A program made the position numbers and the translations under genes. Positions 22,321 to 33,742 of a DNA stretch of 64,000 bases are shown one piece after another. The DNA comes from Amanita rubescens (taxonomy: Eukaryota; Basidiomycota; Agaricomycetes; Agaricales; Amanitaceae). Under the pieces are notes generated by a model, which was given only the letters and a program-made list of their open reading frames with translations, ran no database searches and was not told the origin of the DNA. Each line of letters starts with the position of its first letter. Within the stretch, counting starts at the first letter, position 1. Where the stretch lies: positions 1 to 64,000 of the forward strand of contig WION01000097.1 in assembly GCA_015039365.1 (NCBI GenBank), given 5' to 3'.

Positions 22321-24548
22321 TTACCAATTCCCCGGGCAATCCCCTGCTCGGATGTTCACTTTAAGTCTTTCAAGCATGTGAAGGTCATGGTCTTTATGCA
22401 ACGTTGCCCTCGGGCCAACACCCTCGGCCCACTCGATCGCATCACCAATGATGAACGGGTATCGGTCCACCTGATGAACACCACACCAATCGTAGTCAAC
22501 CAATTTCGCACCGTTGCCATCAACAAGGATATTAGGCGTTCGCAAATCACCAAAAACCAGGTCATTGGCATGCAACAGTTCTATTGCCTTTTCCACCGAC
22601 TTGATAATGGGATCCAGACGACTCTTGGGTGGCGATGAACGCAAGAGTTCGGTTAACGTTCCACCTTTTACATAGTCCATGACCACCATGAGCAGGCCTC
22701 CATAACGAGGCCCTTTTGTTCCATCATAGATCAGCCCAGGCGCAAGACCGTCGCCAGCGAGGAGGCAATGAGCACGAGTGTTGTAGGTTAAGACAAACTT
22801 TACAACAACCTCTTTGCCATCCGCCTGCTTAGCTAGATAGGCGGCCTTCGAATCGTCCTCTGAGAGTGGTGATACATATTCAATATCCATCCTATCACCA
22901 TTCAGTATGTAAGATCGAACAAACGGGAAAAAGCGAGAATTTGTCGGTTGACACGGGAGGCTTTCATAATAGTGGGTAAGATCTCGAAGGGCTCTTCGGA
23001 GAGCAGAAAATAATCGGAGAGGAGTATCGATTGTTCCAATGGGATGAAGGCCCTGCGGCGGAAGGTAAATGGGGCCAGCAAGGCGCTGAATTAAAACCTT
23101 CTGCAAGTAGACGGCACCAAGTACAGTTATCCATGGGCCGGCAATTTCCACGAGGAAGCACGGAGAGCAAGAACTCGATCGAATAGGTTCATGCTGTACA
23201 CGTACACGTGAGCCCGCAATACAAAAAAAATCGACAGCAGCCCACCAAGGAGCATGTCCTCGCATAGGATTGCTGTACCTGTGTTTTTGCGTCGCCGCCA
23301 ATGCCGGGCTCCAACTTTAACTCAACGAGAGCTGATAGAGCGTTATGACCTGTAAGTGTCCTCACTATCGCCCTGGCATCTGGTTCCGTCAGGTCCGAAT
23401 TTTTTACCCGAGGCAGGCTAGTGCCAAGAAGGCGCGAGAAAATGGGTAGGACAGCTTCCACTCGACCGCTAGGAGGACTCTCGTCAACCCGCCCACTCTG
23501 TTCTACGACATAGAAGTGTGATGAAGCTTTCATGAAGCTAAAAGCATCATCCATGCTTGGCATTGACTCATCTGGATCTACTGATGAAGCGGTTCTATAC
23601 CTGGGCGTTGTTTCTTCGAAGTAGGCGAAGAAACGGTTGAACACGGGATGATAGAGGCCTACAGGAGGCCCTGATCTAATCCACGGCCTGCCGTTGAGGA
23701 TTTCTGCGGACTCCTGCCGTATCTGCATCGATCTGGCGTCCTTACTAACGGTGGAAGGGGTTAGCCCGGCGCAGTATCGCTTTGTATTTGCTTCTTACAC
23801 TGAGGAAGAGGTGTGTTAATCGTGAATTGGGTGACAATTCAAAAGAGATATGACAAACAAGCAGAGAGGTCAATTACTCCGGTATCTACTCGCGGTCGTT
23901 TTCCTAATCCAGATGGCCCTGTGAGTCGGCGGGACGGACATGGGTAAGGTTGGGAACAGTAGGGACAGAAACAATGGCAAAATGAGATGAGCGGAAAGTT
24001 TTTTGGGGGCAGAATCTCATCAGCGACGCTCAGCTGTGAGATCCACTCTTACTCACTGGTACGCGGGACCTTTACAATTATGTGGATGTAGCTTCTGTCG
24101 GGTTGTGTTGTAAAGATACTGGAGACGGTTTTCGAGGAGCCTAATTTGACCGCAAATTTTGAGAGATCGTGTCCCAGGCGCTCGATACGTTCAACGAGAG
24201 TCTCCTCTGGCTCGGCATCGATGGCGTCCTTGGGCTGAGAAAAGATATGTCATTTCACATTAGTAGTGGCTCGTCGATGGCGCTCACCTTCCACAATTCT
24301 AGAGTGTGAGGATCGATATCCTTTAAAACACCCAGTGCTCGCTCGCTTCGTATGAGCCCCTTCAAGTTGCTAAACACGGGAGCGTGTTGGTCAGGTACCA
24401 TCATCAACCCCCGTGGGAATTCTTCTCGCGACAGGAGTCTGGCGGGCTTCTGGCCTGGGGGCGGGTTTGGTGCGGCGAGTAATAGCACTGACCAAAGTCT
24501 AGAGGGAGGGCTCAACCCTCTGGAGCCCGTTTCTTGAGACTGGGGCAT
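22321..24548 (-). CDS. Crinkler-type kinase (header fragment plus kinase-like domain), 5' end uncertain
   Basis: At the 5' side, about 24270-24370 encodes a Crinkler header segment (LKDIDPHTLELWKVSAIDEP). Positions 24065-24245 continue it and end YIHIIVKVPR, again the HVLVxxP-like border, just before a GTGAGT donor. The body at 23189-23728 and 22321-23301 carries a degenerate protein kinase fold. It has a lysine strand KEVVVKFVLTYN, a hinge LLMVVMDYVKGGTLTELL, a catalytic loop LVFGDLRTPNILVDGNG near 22540, and a DFG-equivalent LVDYDWCGV. Catalytic Asp and Asn are retained, so activity is plausible. Kinase-tailed Crinklers are known in fungi. The first strand of the header is not visible upstream, where sequence of LINE character begins. 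The gene may therefore be 5'-truncated, or an exon was missed. The exon between 23750 and 24060 is unresolved. Confidence 0.62.
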
Positions 24549-24559
24549 GAATACCGGTT

Positions 24560-25041
24560 CTCATCTTTAGGGTCAAGGGTTCTTTCACGAAGAAATCTCC
24601 CATATGGGGGGCCCTAGCCCTCCCAATGGTTTTACCAAAGGGATCTCGCCAACGGAGGATGTCGTTGACAGGTCGTCGCACCTGTCTTTCACACCCTTCT
24701 CCCGAAGAGGGCCCGAAAGGATAGGCGTCGATAAGAGGGGGAGGAAGGGGCAAGAACAAGCCGACGTAATGGACAGGTCACCCCCCTCCAGACCCGGGAG
24801 GTCTGGACGTTAGTCAATCGTCACTCCCGTTATCGCCGGTTCGGGTCGCGTTTGGCAAGACAGGGACTGCGGACAGATGGGGATCCGTGCCAGTTGGCTT
24901 CAACGAACCATCTGCCGTGGTACGGGAAACTGTGCCGGGGTCGCGCCTGGATCACACAGCGGGCTGTAGCAGGATGGGACAGTCTCCCTCTCCTGGCTCG
25001 AGAGGACTAAATCCCCTGTCGGTCTACATCTCAGAAACGGG
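24560..25041 (+). mobile_element. Presumed 5' part of the LINE split by the KDZ transposon
   Basis: The 8 bases ending at 25041 (GAAACGGG) are repeated at 33541-33548, directly after the KDZ element. This sequence was therefore once continuous with the 5' leader of the LINE ORF1 at 33743. It is GC-rich and has no convincing long frame. The left border of the LINE is not defined by anything I can see, so 24560 is a guess. Confidence 0.35.
25034..25041 (+). repeat. Target-site duplication, left copy (GAAACGGG)
   Basis: Eight bases that directly flank the KDZ element and match 33541-33548 exactly. Eight-base duplications are what Zisupton/KDZ transposons produce. Confidence 0.9.
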
Positions 25042-25913
25042 CACCTGATCTACCCAGCTGTGACGACAAACTAGTGGGCAGGATCCGTAACGTCACGCCT
25101 ACCGCTTTGCCAGCGTTCCACCACATTCCCTTACCCTCTGATATATCTCTCTGGAGCTCTTCGACTTGTTCGAAGAGCTCTTCACACCCATTTCCTTTGC
25201 TCGTCATCGGCAACGCCTCACACGCAACGTTCCGACAGTTCCGTCATCATTCCTAAACTAGCTAGCATTCTGCTCGCTACGCTCTCCCGCACTTCCTATG
25301 TCTTCCGCATTGTTCTCACTGTCGTGCTCAAATGATCCGATGCCCTCATGGTTTCCTCGGCAAAAATTTCAACGTTTCTCACCATCAGCGCCCATTGACA
25401 GATATAAGCTACCCCTTGCCTCGTTCTGTTCATTCCCCACCTCCCTGACGCATACGACTCTGACGCTGCTTTGTCCCCTCCACGGCTACCGCTATCTTCG
25501 CCCCCTCACTGCGCCCTTGTATCCCTGCCACTGTCGACATATCCCTTGCTTGCGGCGGCGGCGGCGGCAGCCATTCCACATCCACTCTTACTACAGAAAT
25601 GTTTGAGTACGTGACGAACGACTTTCCTATATTTGTTTCTGACTACCATTATCTAGAGGAAGCGAAGACAGGGTGTTCGTATCGCCGGTCCCGATCATGA
25701 TGGTAGTCAGCTGCCTCAGTCACAGGCGTCGATGTTAACGACAACGACGACAACGGAACTTATGCCGACGATGGGAAAACATGATTTATTTTGGGATTGC
25801 CAGCAATAACTCATTGTCATCATCAATCTCGCTTAGCGCGTGCTACCGCTAGCGCTCCACTTGTTTGGTACGTACGACTCTTGGCACTTTGGCTGAAATT
25901 TTCACTTACGACA
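25042..25913 (+). repeat. Left 872-bp terminal inverted repeat of the KDZ transposon
   Basis: It begins CACCTGATCTACCCAGCTGT and matches the reverse complement of 32669-33540 almost throughout. Differences are seen around 25814-25820 and 25879-25884. It contains a 27-base hairpin and a CGG run. A 102-codon frame reading inward (25298-25606) is repeated in the other TIR, and I regard it as incidental. Confidence 0.93.
25154..25180. repeat. Hairpin in the left TIR
   Basis: GAGCTCTTCGA and TCGAAGAGCTC form an 11-bp perfect stem around a 5-base loop, 112 bases inside the transposon end. The mirror copy is at 33402-33428. It may be a transposase recognition structure, which is inference. Confidence 0.7.
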
Positions 25914-26010
25914 TGGCCAGATCATTCATATTTAAACGGTGTGGGCAATTCCCGTTGCTCTATTCCCTTTCCTTCCTCCCTTCACCCACATACTATTTTC
26001 AAATCCCATC

Positions 26011-29000
26011 ATGTCGAAACGGCTCGCAAAGGCAGTAAGAATTGAATCCGGTCGTCCTGGACATCCAACATATCGTTCTTCACTCGTTAAGTTAAACAAG
26101 ACTCGCGCTCAGCTTGAGAAGGAGAAGGCGACGAGAGCAACTCTTCTATCAAGTAAGTTGTTGTCGTTCTCAACGACAAATGTTAACTTGATCATTTCAG
26201 CACTTGATTATAATACTCGTGCTGAATTGCTGAGTAGTGGTGTCGCGGAGAGCGATGATTACAACGCATTTATGACTTTACCGCCAGGCGAGGAAGGAGA
26301 GGGTCATAGTCATGCTGGACATGACTTTCTCATGGACGAGATAATTACAGAGATGGGGAAGCAGTAAGTTGCCGTTCTAGTATTGCATGCGATATCTTGA
26401 TGGGAAAATCAGGAAAATTGGGGATTATCGCACACGTAATGATCGTGTTCAACGTCAGGTTGATGCGTGGCAGGGACAGTTATCAACCCTTGTCGATGCA
26501 TATCTAGTGTGGAAGCACGGCGCCTCCTTACAACCGGTTACACCATCAGCAACATCAGCTTGGCCTCTTAACACGTTGACGATGACGGGTGTGTTCCTTT
26601 TCACTCGTAATGTTACACATGCTAATTTATTCCAGAATGTCGCTTAATCCACTTCATCCATGTGCCGGGAGTAAAGTACATCAATGAAACACTCGTTAGA
26701 TATGGGTATCTTGGAGCTAGCCCGGACCAGCCTTCGTTAGCGTTTGCATTCAGTGTTTTTGACATATACCGTCAGTTACATCGCGTCTGCCCCCGCCTGG
26801 GTATTGAAAGTTTCACGCGTGCGCTGAACAATGTACATCATGTAAGTCAGACACGTTCTTTCAATGACCGACTAATGTATCTTCGTCAGAATATTCCACA
26901 GCCACACTTAGCTGAGCAATTCAGATGTGCCTATGATTGTTACCTTGAGATAACATCTGCTGTTGATAAGCGGGTGGAGCATGCGCTTGAGAGGTCCCCG
27001 TTGACTTATCTGAAAACGGCTACATGTCCTCCGTGCATGTACAAGGTGAAGGATGAACCTTCGTTAATGTATTCAATGATGGCTGCCATGGATGGAAATA
27101 ACTCGCTTAAACTTGTGGATGAATCAATCCGTGCAGGGCAGCCTCGAGCAGATAATCGGCAGTCGTTGTCACCGCGATGGATAAGCACTGTTGATGTTGA
27201 CAAGTTTATAGATGATGGAGTGACAAAGGCTAGTCGGCCGGCAGGTGAAAATGATACGGATGAGGACTGGTTGAAAGCTGTTACGGAATCTGACGAGCCG
27301 CGCTCTGACTTACCAGTCTGCATTGAAAGGTGGAAGAATGCAGGGCCAGATGCGAGAAAGAAAATGTTTGCATTGTTTTCGGTTTCCGGTATCTTTCTGG
27401 CTGTATGCCGGCACGGCCATATATTATCAATATGCGACATGATTCGGAGTGGTGAGCTGTAAGTTTGTCTTCACATGCTATCTCTCAGAGTATGTAACAG
27501 AATTTTTTTTAGGATGAAGTACCCCTTGGCGATAACTGACCATCTAATCGATACATATGGGCCACGTATTGCTCTCGGCTATGACATCATGTGTGCATTT
27601 AATGTTACATTAGCCCGTAGCTCCATTGGTGTTAAGGCTCGTGATGCGGGACTAGTGGGCGTAGTGCCAAGCTTCCATGGTTATGCGCATAATCGTGGCT
27701 GCCAACTTGGTTGGCATCCATTATATACTGATGGTGTTGGTCTGGAAGACTTTGAGGAATGTGAACGGACTTTTTCAAAATCAAATGAGCTTGCAACAGT
27801 CACCCGGTTTGCGACCCCATATCACCGCCATCAAGAAATAAATGAGTTCATTTTTCATCACGATATTGACAAGCATGTGAATTCAGGTTTGTAATCCTGC
27901 CATTCCACGCTTGATTCTATGAATTCTCACATATTTCACAGCCGATTTCATATATCAAAACTATCGTCAAGCCTTGGAAACTATTACCTCATCAACGGTG
28001 GAGCTGAGGCTGCTGGAGACTCGGTTAAAAACTACCTCGTCTGACTACGAGAAATATATTTGTGAAGAGCGAGAATACTTGAAGTCCTTGAAGAAGGAGC
28101 GCCCTGAAGTGAATATGGCAGCCGAATACTTAGTACTCCTGAAAAAATTGGAGAAGGCAACGTATGTCATACGTCAAAATGTGCCTGAAGACAGTAACGT
28201 GATGAATTGATAGGGACGACGCCAAAAATGCAAAGGCCGAATATGAGAAGAATCTCCACCGTATCCATGGCAATTCTCATGAAAAGTCACCAGAAGTATC
28301 ACGCATCATAACACGGTATCGCACCACATCTGATCGATTCCAAGTCATCAGCGATAGCATCCTGCAATATGAGGATATGCACCTCATTGAAGTTCGTTGG
28401 ACACCAGACAGTTCCAAGTATAAAGAAGCGAGCAAATTATTGTCGGAGCAAAAGTATCTGAAGGCGGTTGATGGGTTGGAGAGGCTGGTTATCCAGCGTT
28501 CACAAGAAACGGCGAAGCTTGGTATGGCTCGGGTCGGTGCGGCATAACTTTATCTAGCCAAGTCTCTCATCTAACGAAAGATATGTCACAGGATATGCGT
28601 TGCGTACCAAAATAGGGGAAGGCCTTAAAAATCGTGCTGGAGCTGTTGGCACTGCACTTCAAGCGTACAATACAACCGCTTCCCAGCTCAACCCTCCACG
28701 TGAACCTCTGACGTGGGCAAGCGTAATGCGTATGGCTGACTTAGCTGAATTTGATCTTCTCAAAGACACACGTCAAAGGACAAATGATAAGCCATGGGCA
28801 AAGCATGATGTTCGTGAGGCAATACGACTCCATCTCAAGATTAAACGCGCCCGAGAAGAGATTGATAGACTTAATGTAGAGATTAAGCGCTTGATTACAT
28901 TCATGCGCGATGAATACGAAAACTATCAGATAGCAATGAAGTCTGGTGATGATACTGTAGACCCGCTACTCAGGAGCGAGCTAGTAGAGAGGTCTCAATA

Positions 29001-29305
29001 TTGTGACAAGATTTCGCAACAACTTGTCAAACGCTTAATACAGCTATCAAAGTTATCCGGGTTCTCAGGTAGGTGTTGATATGTTTACGCCATCAGCCAA
29101 CTAATAATTTCTTGTAGGAACGTTACAAGTAGGTCAGCATACCACCCGCTCGATTCGTGGTGAAACTTTAATACAACCACCATGGCTCTCCTCAAACGGT
29201 ACTCTTCAAGAGATCGACAGCAGCATTGGTGATTTTCTTGTTGATCGTGATGTGGTTGATAGTTCTCTATGTGATCAATTGATTGAAAGCCTCATCGAAT
29301 ACTAG
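26011..29305 (+). CDS. KDZ transposase
   Basis: A multi-exon gene starting MSKRLAKAVRIESGRPGHPT and ending SLCDQLIESLIEY. The core at 26662-27890 matches the KDZ transposase family closely. It contains CPPCMYKVKDEP, then MAAMDGNNSLKLVD with a probable first catalytic Asp. It continues with FLAVCRHGHILSICDMIRSGEL, split from MKYPLAITDHLIDTYGPRIA by a short intron near 27461-27512, and ALGYDIMCAF with a probable second Asp. FHGYAHNRGCQLGWHPLY follows, with the acidic FEECERTFSKSNELA. The C-terminal third (27974-29080) is helical and probably coiled. The protein would bind the TIRs and catalyse excision and integration in the nucleus. No stop or shift was noticed across the core. The N-terminal CxC zinc-ribbon found in many relatives was not recognised here. 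Confidence 0.9.
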
Positions 29306-29503
29306 CTAGTGAATTGTACGCTGCCTTGTATATATTAAGCAATACAACTTGTCGAGTTCATAACTGTCCGAACTCAGAGTCCGAGTCTCAGCACACACTT
29401 CATAATCAATGTAAACCATTAGATTGCTGCAGGTATATTGTACTAACATGAAAGGAGTGCGGTTCATTAAGCGAGCGTCTAATATCTATTAAGTATCAAC
29501 ATA

Positions 29504-30926
29504 TTACGACTCTAGCGGACTTGCGTCAGAGTCATCATCGCCAGTGCCTAACTGTCGCCTCTTTGACGGCCGACCTTCTTCGCCATCGCTGTCGTCCTCA
29601 TCTGATAATGAAGCCTGAGGTACGTTGCGTCTTTTGCCTTTATCTTTGCGAGTTTTGCGCTTCCGTGCCTGCATTTCCCCCTTCTCAATCCTATTGTCAT
29701 AGGCGGCAATTCTCTCCTTGATCTCCTGCTGGGTGAGCCGTACAAATTTGCATCGTCCTTCTTTTATCGCATTACGAAGCTTAGAAAGCGGCTCAAGCGC
29801 CGAACTCATTTGACTCGGATTAACAATCTTGTCATATGTCCAGCCAACAAGTTCGACGCCTCGCTTATGAATAATTTCTTCTTCATATCGAACATATTGC
29901 ATCGTGGCGGTAGAATCACCCGTAATTTGAGCTGTAAGGCCGTCAGCAATTTAAAAAATACTTTGATGATACACTGACCGAGGTTTGCATTCAACAGCTG
30001 GCGTATCTCTCGCTTGAGCGCATCAGCCTTCTCCTTCGATGTCTTGCAAAAGTCTAGGCAACATTTAGTACAGGCTTATAGAAGATTGGACCACATACTC
30101 GTAGCATCACAGCCAGCGATGGCGAACGCCTCAAGTCGACTTCCAATCTCCGTTGCATCCCATTTTCTACGCACTGCAATATCCATGTATGCCTCCAGCT
30201 CGGCTGAAGTGAAAAACCACGTTGGTGCCATGTTGAACTCCGTTGTATTACGAACAATGCAAAAGAAGCCTTCAATGCCGACACGCATTTTCAATGACGA
30301 TAACTATGATATCCAGTAAATAACTGCATGCTGCAGGTAGGAGCAGCAACGTAAGACTGTACCAGGGCTTGCATGTTCCGCTTAACATTTGTAACATCTA
30401 AGATTCGACTGCGGGCTGAGGGACGCTTGATAACTGGTGCATTCCATTCCTCCTCTTCCTCTTCAACTATCTGGGTTTTCTGCTCGGGAGTCATGGCATT
30501 CCATTCTTGGACAAGCGTTGGTTGGATTTCAATGAGATTAGCGGTTATGCCAACTGTATTGTGCATTAGTAAGTCAAATCAACATCTGTCAAATGGCGAC
30601 GTACGTTCACGCATTTCCGCAATTCTCTTGCGCTTGTACAAGTTGAAGCCATTCGCTTTCTCATGACGGGAGGCCAGACGGGAGGTTGACTGATAGAAGA
30701 GGTCTAAGAAGTACCGTGGCCGTCGCTTAAATCGCTCGGCGAGTTCCTCGGCCTTTGATAGTGTATATGTTTCCCACGCAATGATGGCGGCATTAACTTC
30801 TTCCCTGCGCTCGCGATTGGTCTCCCTTCGCTGGGCACGCTGTTCAGGAGGGACAGGGATATAGGGCCTAGGTTTGCTGGTCCTCTGTCGAGGACAGATG
30901 GCACTGGCACCTAAAGGCATTGCCAT
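29504..30926 (-). CDS. KDZ accessory protein B, unknown function
   Basis: A minus-strand gene of about five exons that converges on the transposase. The start at 30926 reads MAMPLGASAICPRQRTSKPR, followed by a very basic segment (RAQRRETNRERREEVNAAII) and RYFLDLFYQSTSRLASRHEK. Further exons give AMTPEQKTQIVEEEEEEWN (about 30420-30500), MDIAVRRKWDATEIGSRLEA (about 30150-30220) and VELVGWTYDKIVNPSQMSSA (about 29790-29850). The tail is acidic and serine-rich with basic patches. I recall similar proteins as uncharacterised families in Agaricomycetes. The charged and basic parts suggest a nuclear, nucleic acid-binding protein. Its place inside an intact transposon suggests a role in transposition or in evading silencing. 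Both roles are inferred. Confidence 0.65.
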
Positions 30927-31021
30927 TCACTCTATTGCCCAATTGCCTTTATACTAAGTTAATGTGTGTTCACCCACATCTTCACTGAAGAATCAACTCT
31001 ATAACATAGCATTACATCCAT

Positions 31022-31143
31022 GTCAAGACTAGTTAATTACCGAAATCCATCACTTCAAGTCAAGACTATAGTTAATTACCGAAATCCATCACTTCAAGTC
31101 AAGACTAGTTAATTACCGAAATCCATCACTTCAACGAAAACTA
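31022..31143. repeat. Tandem repeat of about 38 bp between KDZ genes B and C
   Basis: Three head-to-tail copies of a unit containing TTAATTACCGAAATCCATCA followed by CTTCAAGTCAAGACTA, with a fourth partial copy. They lie between the 5' end of gene B and the 3' end of gene C. Confidence 0.85.
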
Positions 31144-31144
31144 G

Positions 31145-32431
31145 TTAATCACTGACACGCATTCCCTGCATCGTATTAACCAATTCCAGAATGGCATTCT
31201 GATCAATACCAATGGCATCAAGTGCACATTTCCAATTTTCATCTGGGAAAAACTCAGCAATCTGGACAATGGTGTCAACAGAAGAATCAAGGCCATTCCT
31301 CTCTACAACATCCTCAAAAGAGAGTGGAGCGGCCGAATACATGGGCAGTTGATCATCATCCAGCACAGTGCTAGGACGCTGATGAGAGGATAGCATAGTG
31401 CGCGGCACAGTGCTAGGATGCTGATGGGAGGATAGCGTAGTGTGCGGCACAGCGCTAGGACGCTGATGGGAGGATAGCGTAGTGTGCGGCATTGAGACTG
31501 GGCGTGTTAAAGTGTGCGCAAAACTCCGAGTATTGGTAGCGTGTCCCTGGACTTGACATTCAAGGTCCTGGATCCGCAACTTGAGAAGAGTAATCTCATC
31601 GATCGCTGCTGTAAGGCGAGTACGTAACTCGGTATTTTCTGCTTGGAGCGTGGTTATCGAATGATCGGGGGGAGGGGATACATTATTGTCCACACTACTA
31701 GACGTCTCGGCAACTGGATGTCCGTGAATGACATAACACGCTGAGCCTCCCACAGGTGTGGGAAGAGTGTTTTGACGAGGGTTGACCCTAGCTACTGTTT
31801 CTGATGGTTGACGGTACCTCCATGCACGGTGCCGAAGAGCATCCTGAAAACGCGTAACCGCCCGTGTTCCGATTACCTCAAGAAACTCCTGAGTTATATG
31901 AATGAGACGTGAATGCTCCCAAAGTGGAACGTCGCGAACAATGACTGGGGGCATGTAAACACTAGTCTTCATATATGCAGGGAGGATAGGCGCATTCGGA
32001 CGCATGGTACCATGCAATTGGATAACCATAGTACTCCCACCATACGCACGATCAAGTACAGTGGCCTGACATAAATTAGAGATCATCTATTGTAACAGAT
32101 AAATAACTTACAACGTCAAAAAGTAAATCTAACAGCGCTACACGGGTTTCTGCATCATAGGAATTTCCGTGAACTTCCGTGAATAGTGGGTGAAGACCGT
32201 CCGGAGCAACCCTAATAAAGCGTTAGTAATTCATAGAATTGAGGGAAAATCACGTAACTGTAAGTGTAACCCATCATTAGATGCTCCACCAACAAACCAT
32301 GCAAGCTCGGCAGCAGCAAAGCGCTTCGAAAATTCTTGATAAATTGCAGGCGCAATCCCAAAGAGTCGATGCACATTATTCATCCCTTGACGATTGAGAT
32401 GAACTTGACGCCATGCGTTAAGGGATGCCAT
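31145..32431 (-). CDS. KDZ accessory protein C, unknown function
   Basis: The start is probably ATG at 32431 (MASLNAWRQVHLNRQGMNNV). The first exon runs to about 32263, a small middle exon lies near 32100-32215 (HGNSYDAETRVALLDLLF), and the main exon spans 31145-32060. The main exon holds AWRYRQPSETVARVNPRQNT and a leucine-rich coiled coil (about 31560-31660, LQAENTELRTRLTAAIDEIT). Three tandem copies of a 15-residue unit resembling HTTLSSHQRPSAVP follow at about 31360-31495. The acidic C-terminus includes NWKCALDAIGIDQNAILELV. No family is recognised. The coiled coil suggests oligomerisation or contact with the transposase. That the gene is intact within a young transposon argues that it is functional. 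Confidence 0.62.
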
Positions 32432-32668
32432 TGTTGCTTTCTGCAAGAAAAGAGGGGTTGGCGACTGGCTGGTGCATCACGCATATTTATAACAGCTAAA
32501 GGGCAAGGACAAATAGGGAATTAACCTAATGTGAACGGAGCATGGTTGGAAAGACGTACTAATCATCAGGGACATGAGGAGATTAGGGAATGAATGACGG
32601 AGACAAAGGATAGCATAGGGGTAGCGAATAAACGAATCAAGGCGTTGCGATTTAAAAGGACCTAAATG

Positions 32669-33540
32669 TGTCGTAAGTGAAAATTTCAGCCAAAGTGTCA
32701 AGCGTCGTACGTACCAAACAAGTGGAGCGCTAGCGGTAGCACGCGCTAAGCGAGATTGATGACGGCAATGAGTTATTGCTGGCAATCCCAAAATAAATCA
32801 TGTTTTCCCATCGTCGGCATAAGTTCCGTTGTCGTCGTTGTCGTTAACATCGACGCCTGTGACTGAGGCAGCTGACTACCATCATGATCGGGACCGGCGA
32901 TACGAACACCCTGTCTTCGCTTCCTCTAGATAATGGTAGTCAGAAACAAATATAGGAAAGTCGTTCGTCACGTACTCAAACATTTCTGTAGTAAGAGTGG
33001 ATGTGGAATGGCTGCCGCCGCCGCCGCCGCAAGCAAGGGATATGTCGACAGTGGCAGGGATACAAGGGCGCAGTGAGGGGGCGAAGATAGCGGTAGCCGT
33101 GGAGGGGACAAAGCAGCGTCAGAGTCGTATGCGTCAGGGAGGTGGGGAATGAACAGAACGAGGCAAGGGGTAGCTTATATCTGTCAATGGGCGCTGATGG
33201 TGAGAAACGTTGAAATTTTTGCCGAGGAAACCATGAGGGCATCGGATCATTTGAGCACGACAGTGAGAACAATGCGGAAGACATAGGAAGTGCGGGAGAG
33301 CGTAGCGAGCAGAATGCTAGCTAGTTTAGGAATGATGACGGAACTGTCGGAACGTTGCGTGTGAGGCGTTGCCGATGACGAGCAAAGGAAATGGGTGTGA
33401 AGAGCTCTTCGAACAAGTCGAAGAGCTCCAGAGAGATATATCAGAGGGTAAGGGAATGTGGTGGAACGCTGGCAAAGCGGTAGGCGTGACGTTACGGATC
33501 CTGCCCACTAGTTTGTCGTCACAGCTGGGTAGATCAGGTG
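32669..33540 (-). repeat. Right 872-bp terminal inverted repeat of the KDZ transposon
   Basis: It is the inverted partner of 25042-25913, with equal length and near-identical sequence. It ends exactly at the right target duplication. Confidence 0.93.
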
Positions 33541-33548
33541 GAAACGGG
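33541..33548 (+). repeat. Target-site duplication, right copy (GAAACGGG)
   Basis: It is identical to 25034-25041 and directly abuts the right end of the KDZ element. Confidence 0.9.
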
Positions 33549-33742
33549 GACATGTAGGTTTGAGTTGATTCCCGCGACACGACACTCTGCAGAACACCTT
33601 AGGTGACAGGTATACCCATTTGGGAGATTAAGTTCCATGAATCGGGTTAAAGACCCGGCTACCAATTGGGGAGGTGCTTCGGCACCGTAGGGTGGAAGAG
33701 AGGGAGAACAACCCCCCTGTCACATATACTAAGGAAGAGGCT

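Larger units (their letters stand above)
25042..33540. mobile_element. Complete KDZ (Kyakuja-Dileera-Zisupton) DNA transposon, 8499 bp
   Basis: The element is bounded by two 872-base terminal inverted repeats (25042-25913 and 32669-33540) and by an exact 8-bp target duplication. It carries a multi-exon KDZ transposase on the plus strand (26011-29305) and two accessory genes on the minus strand (about 29504-30926 and 31145-32431). The inverted repeats have the same length. The few differences I saw cluster near their inner ends, which implies a recent insertion. The host target is the 5' leader of a LINE. The layout of long TIRs with transposase and extra genes fits the KDZ elements described from basidiomycetes. 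I found no TET/JBP dioxygenase gene inside, although some KDZ elements carry one. Confidence 0.93.

Noticed and set aside
25298..33284. Identical 102-codon ORFs at 25298-25606 (+) and 32976-33284 (-)
   Set aside because: They are the same stretch of the two inverted repeats of the KDZ element. Duplication explains the identity, and nothing else supports a protein.
25042..33540. TET/JBP dioxygenase gene as cargo of the KDZ element
   Set aside because: Some KDZ elements carry one, but neither accessory gene shows the HxD...H dioxygenase pattern.
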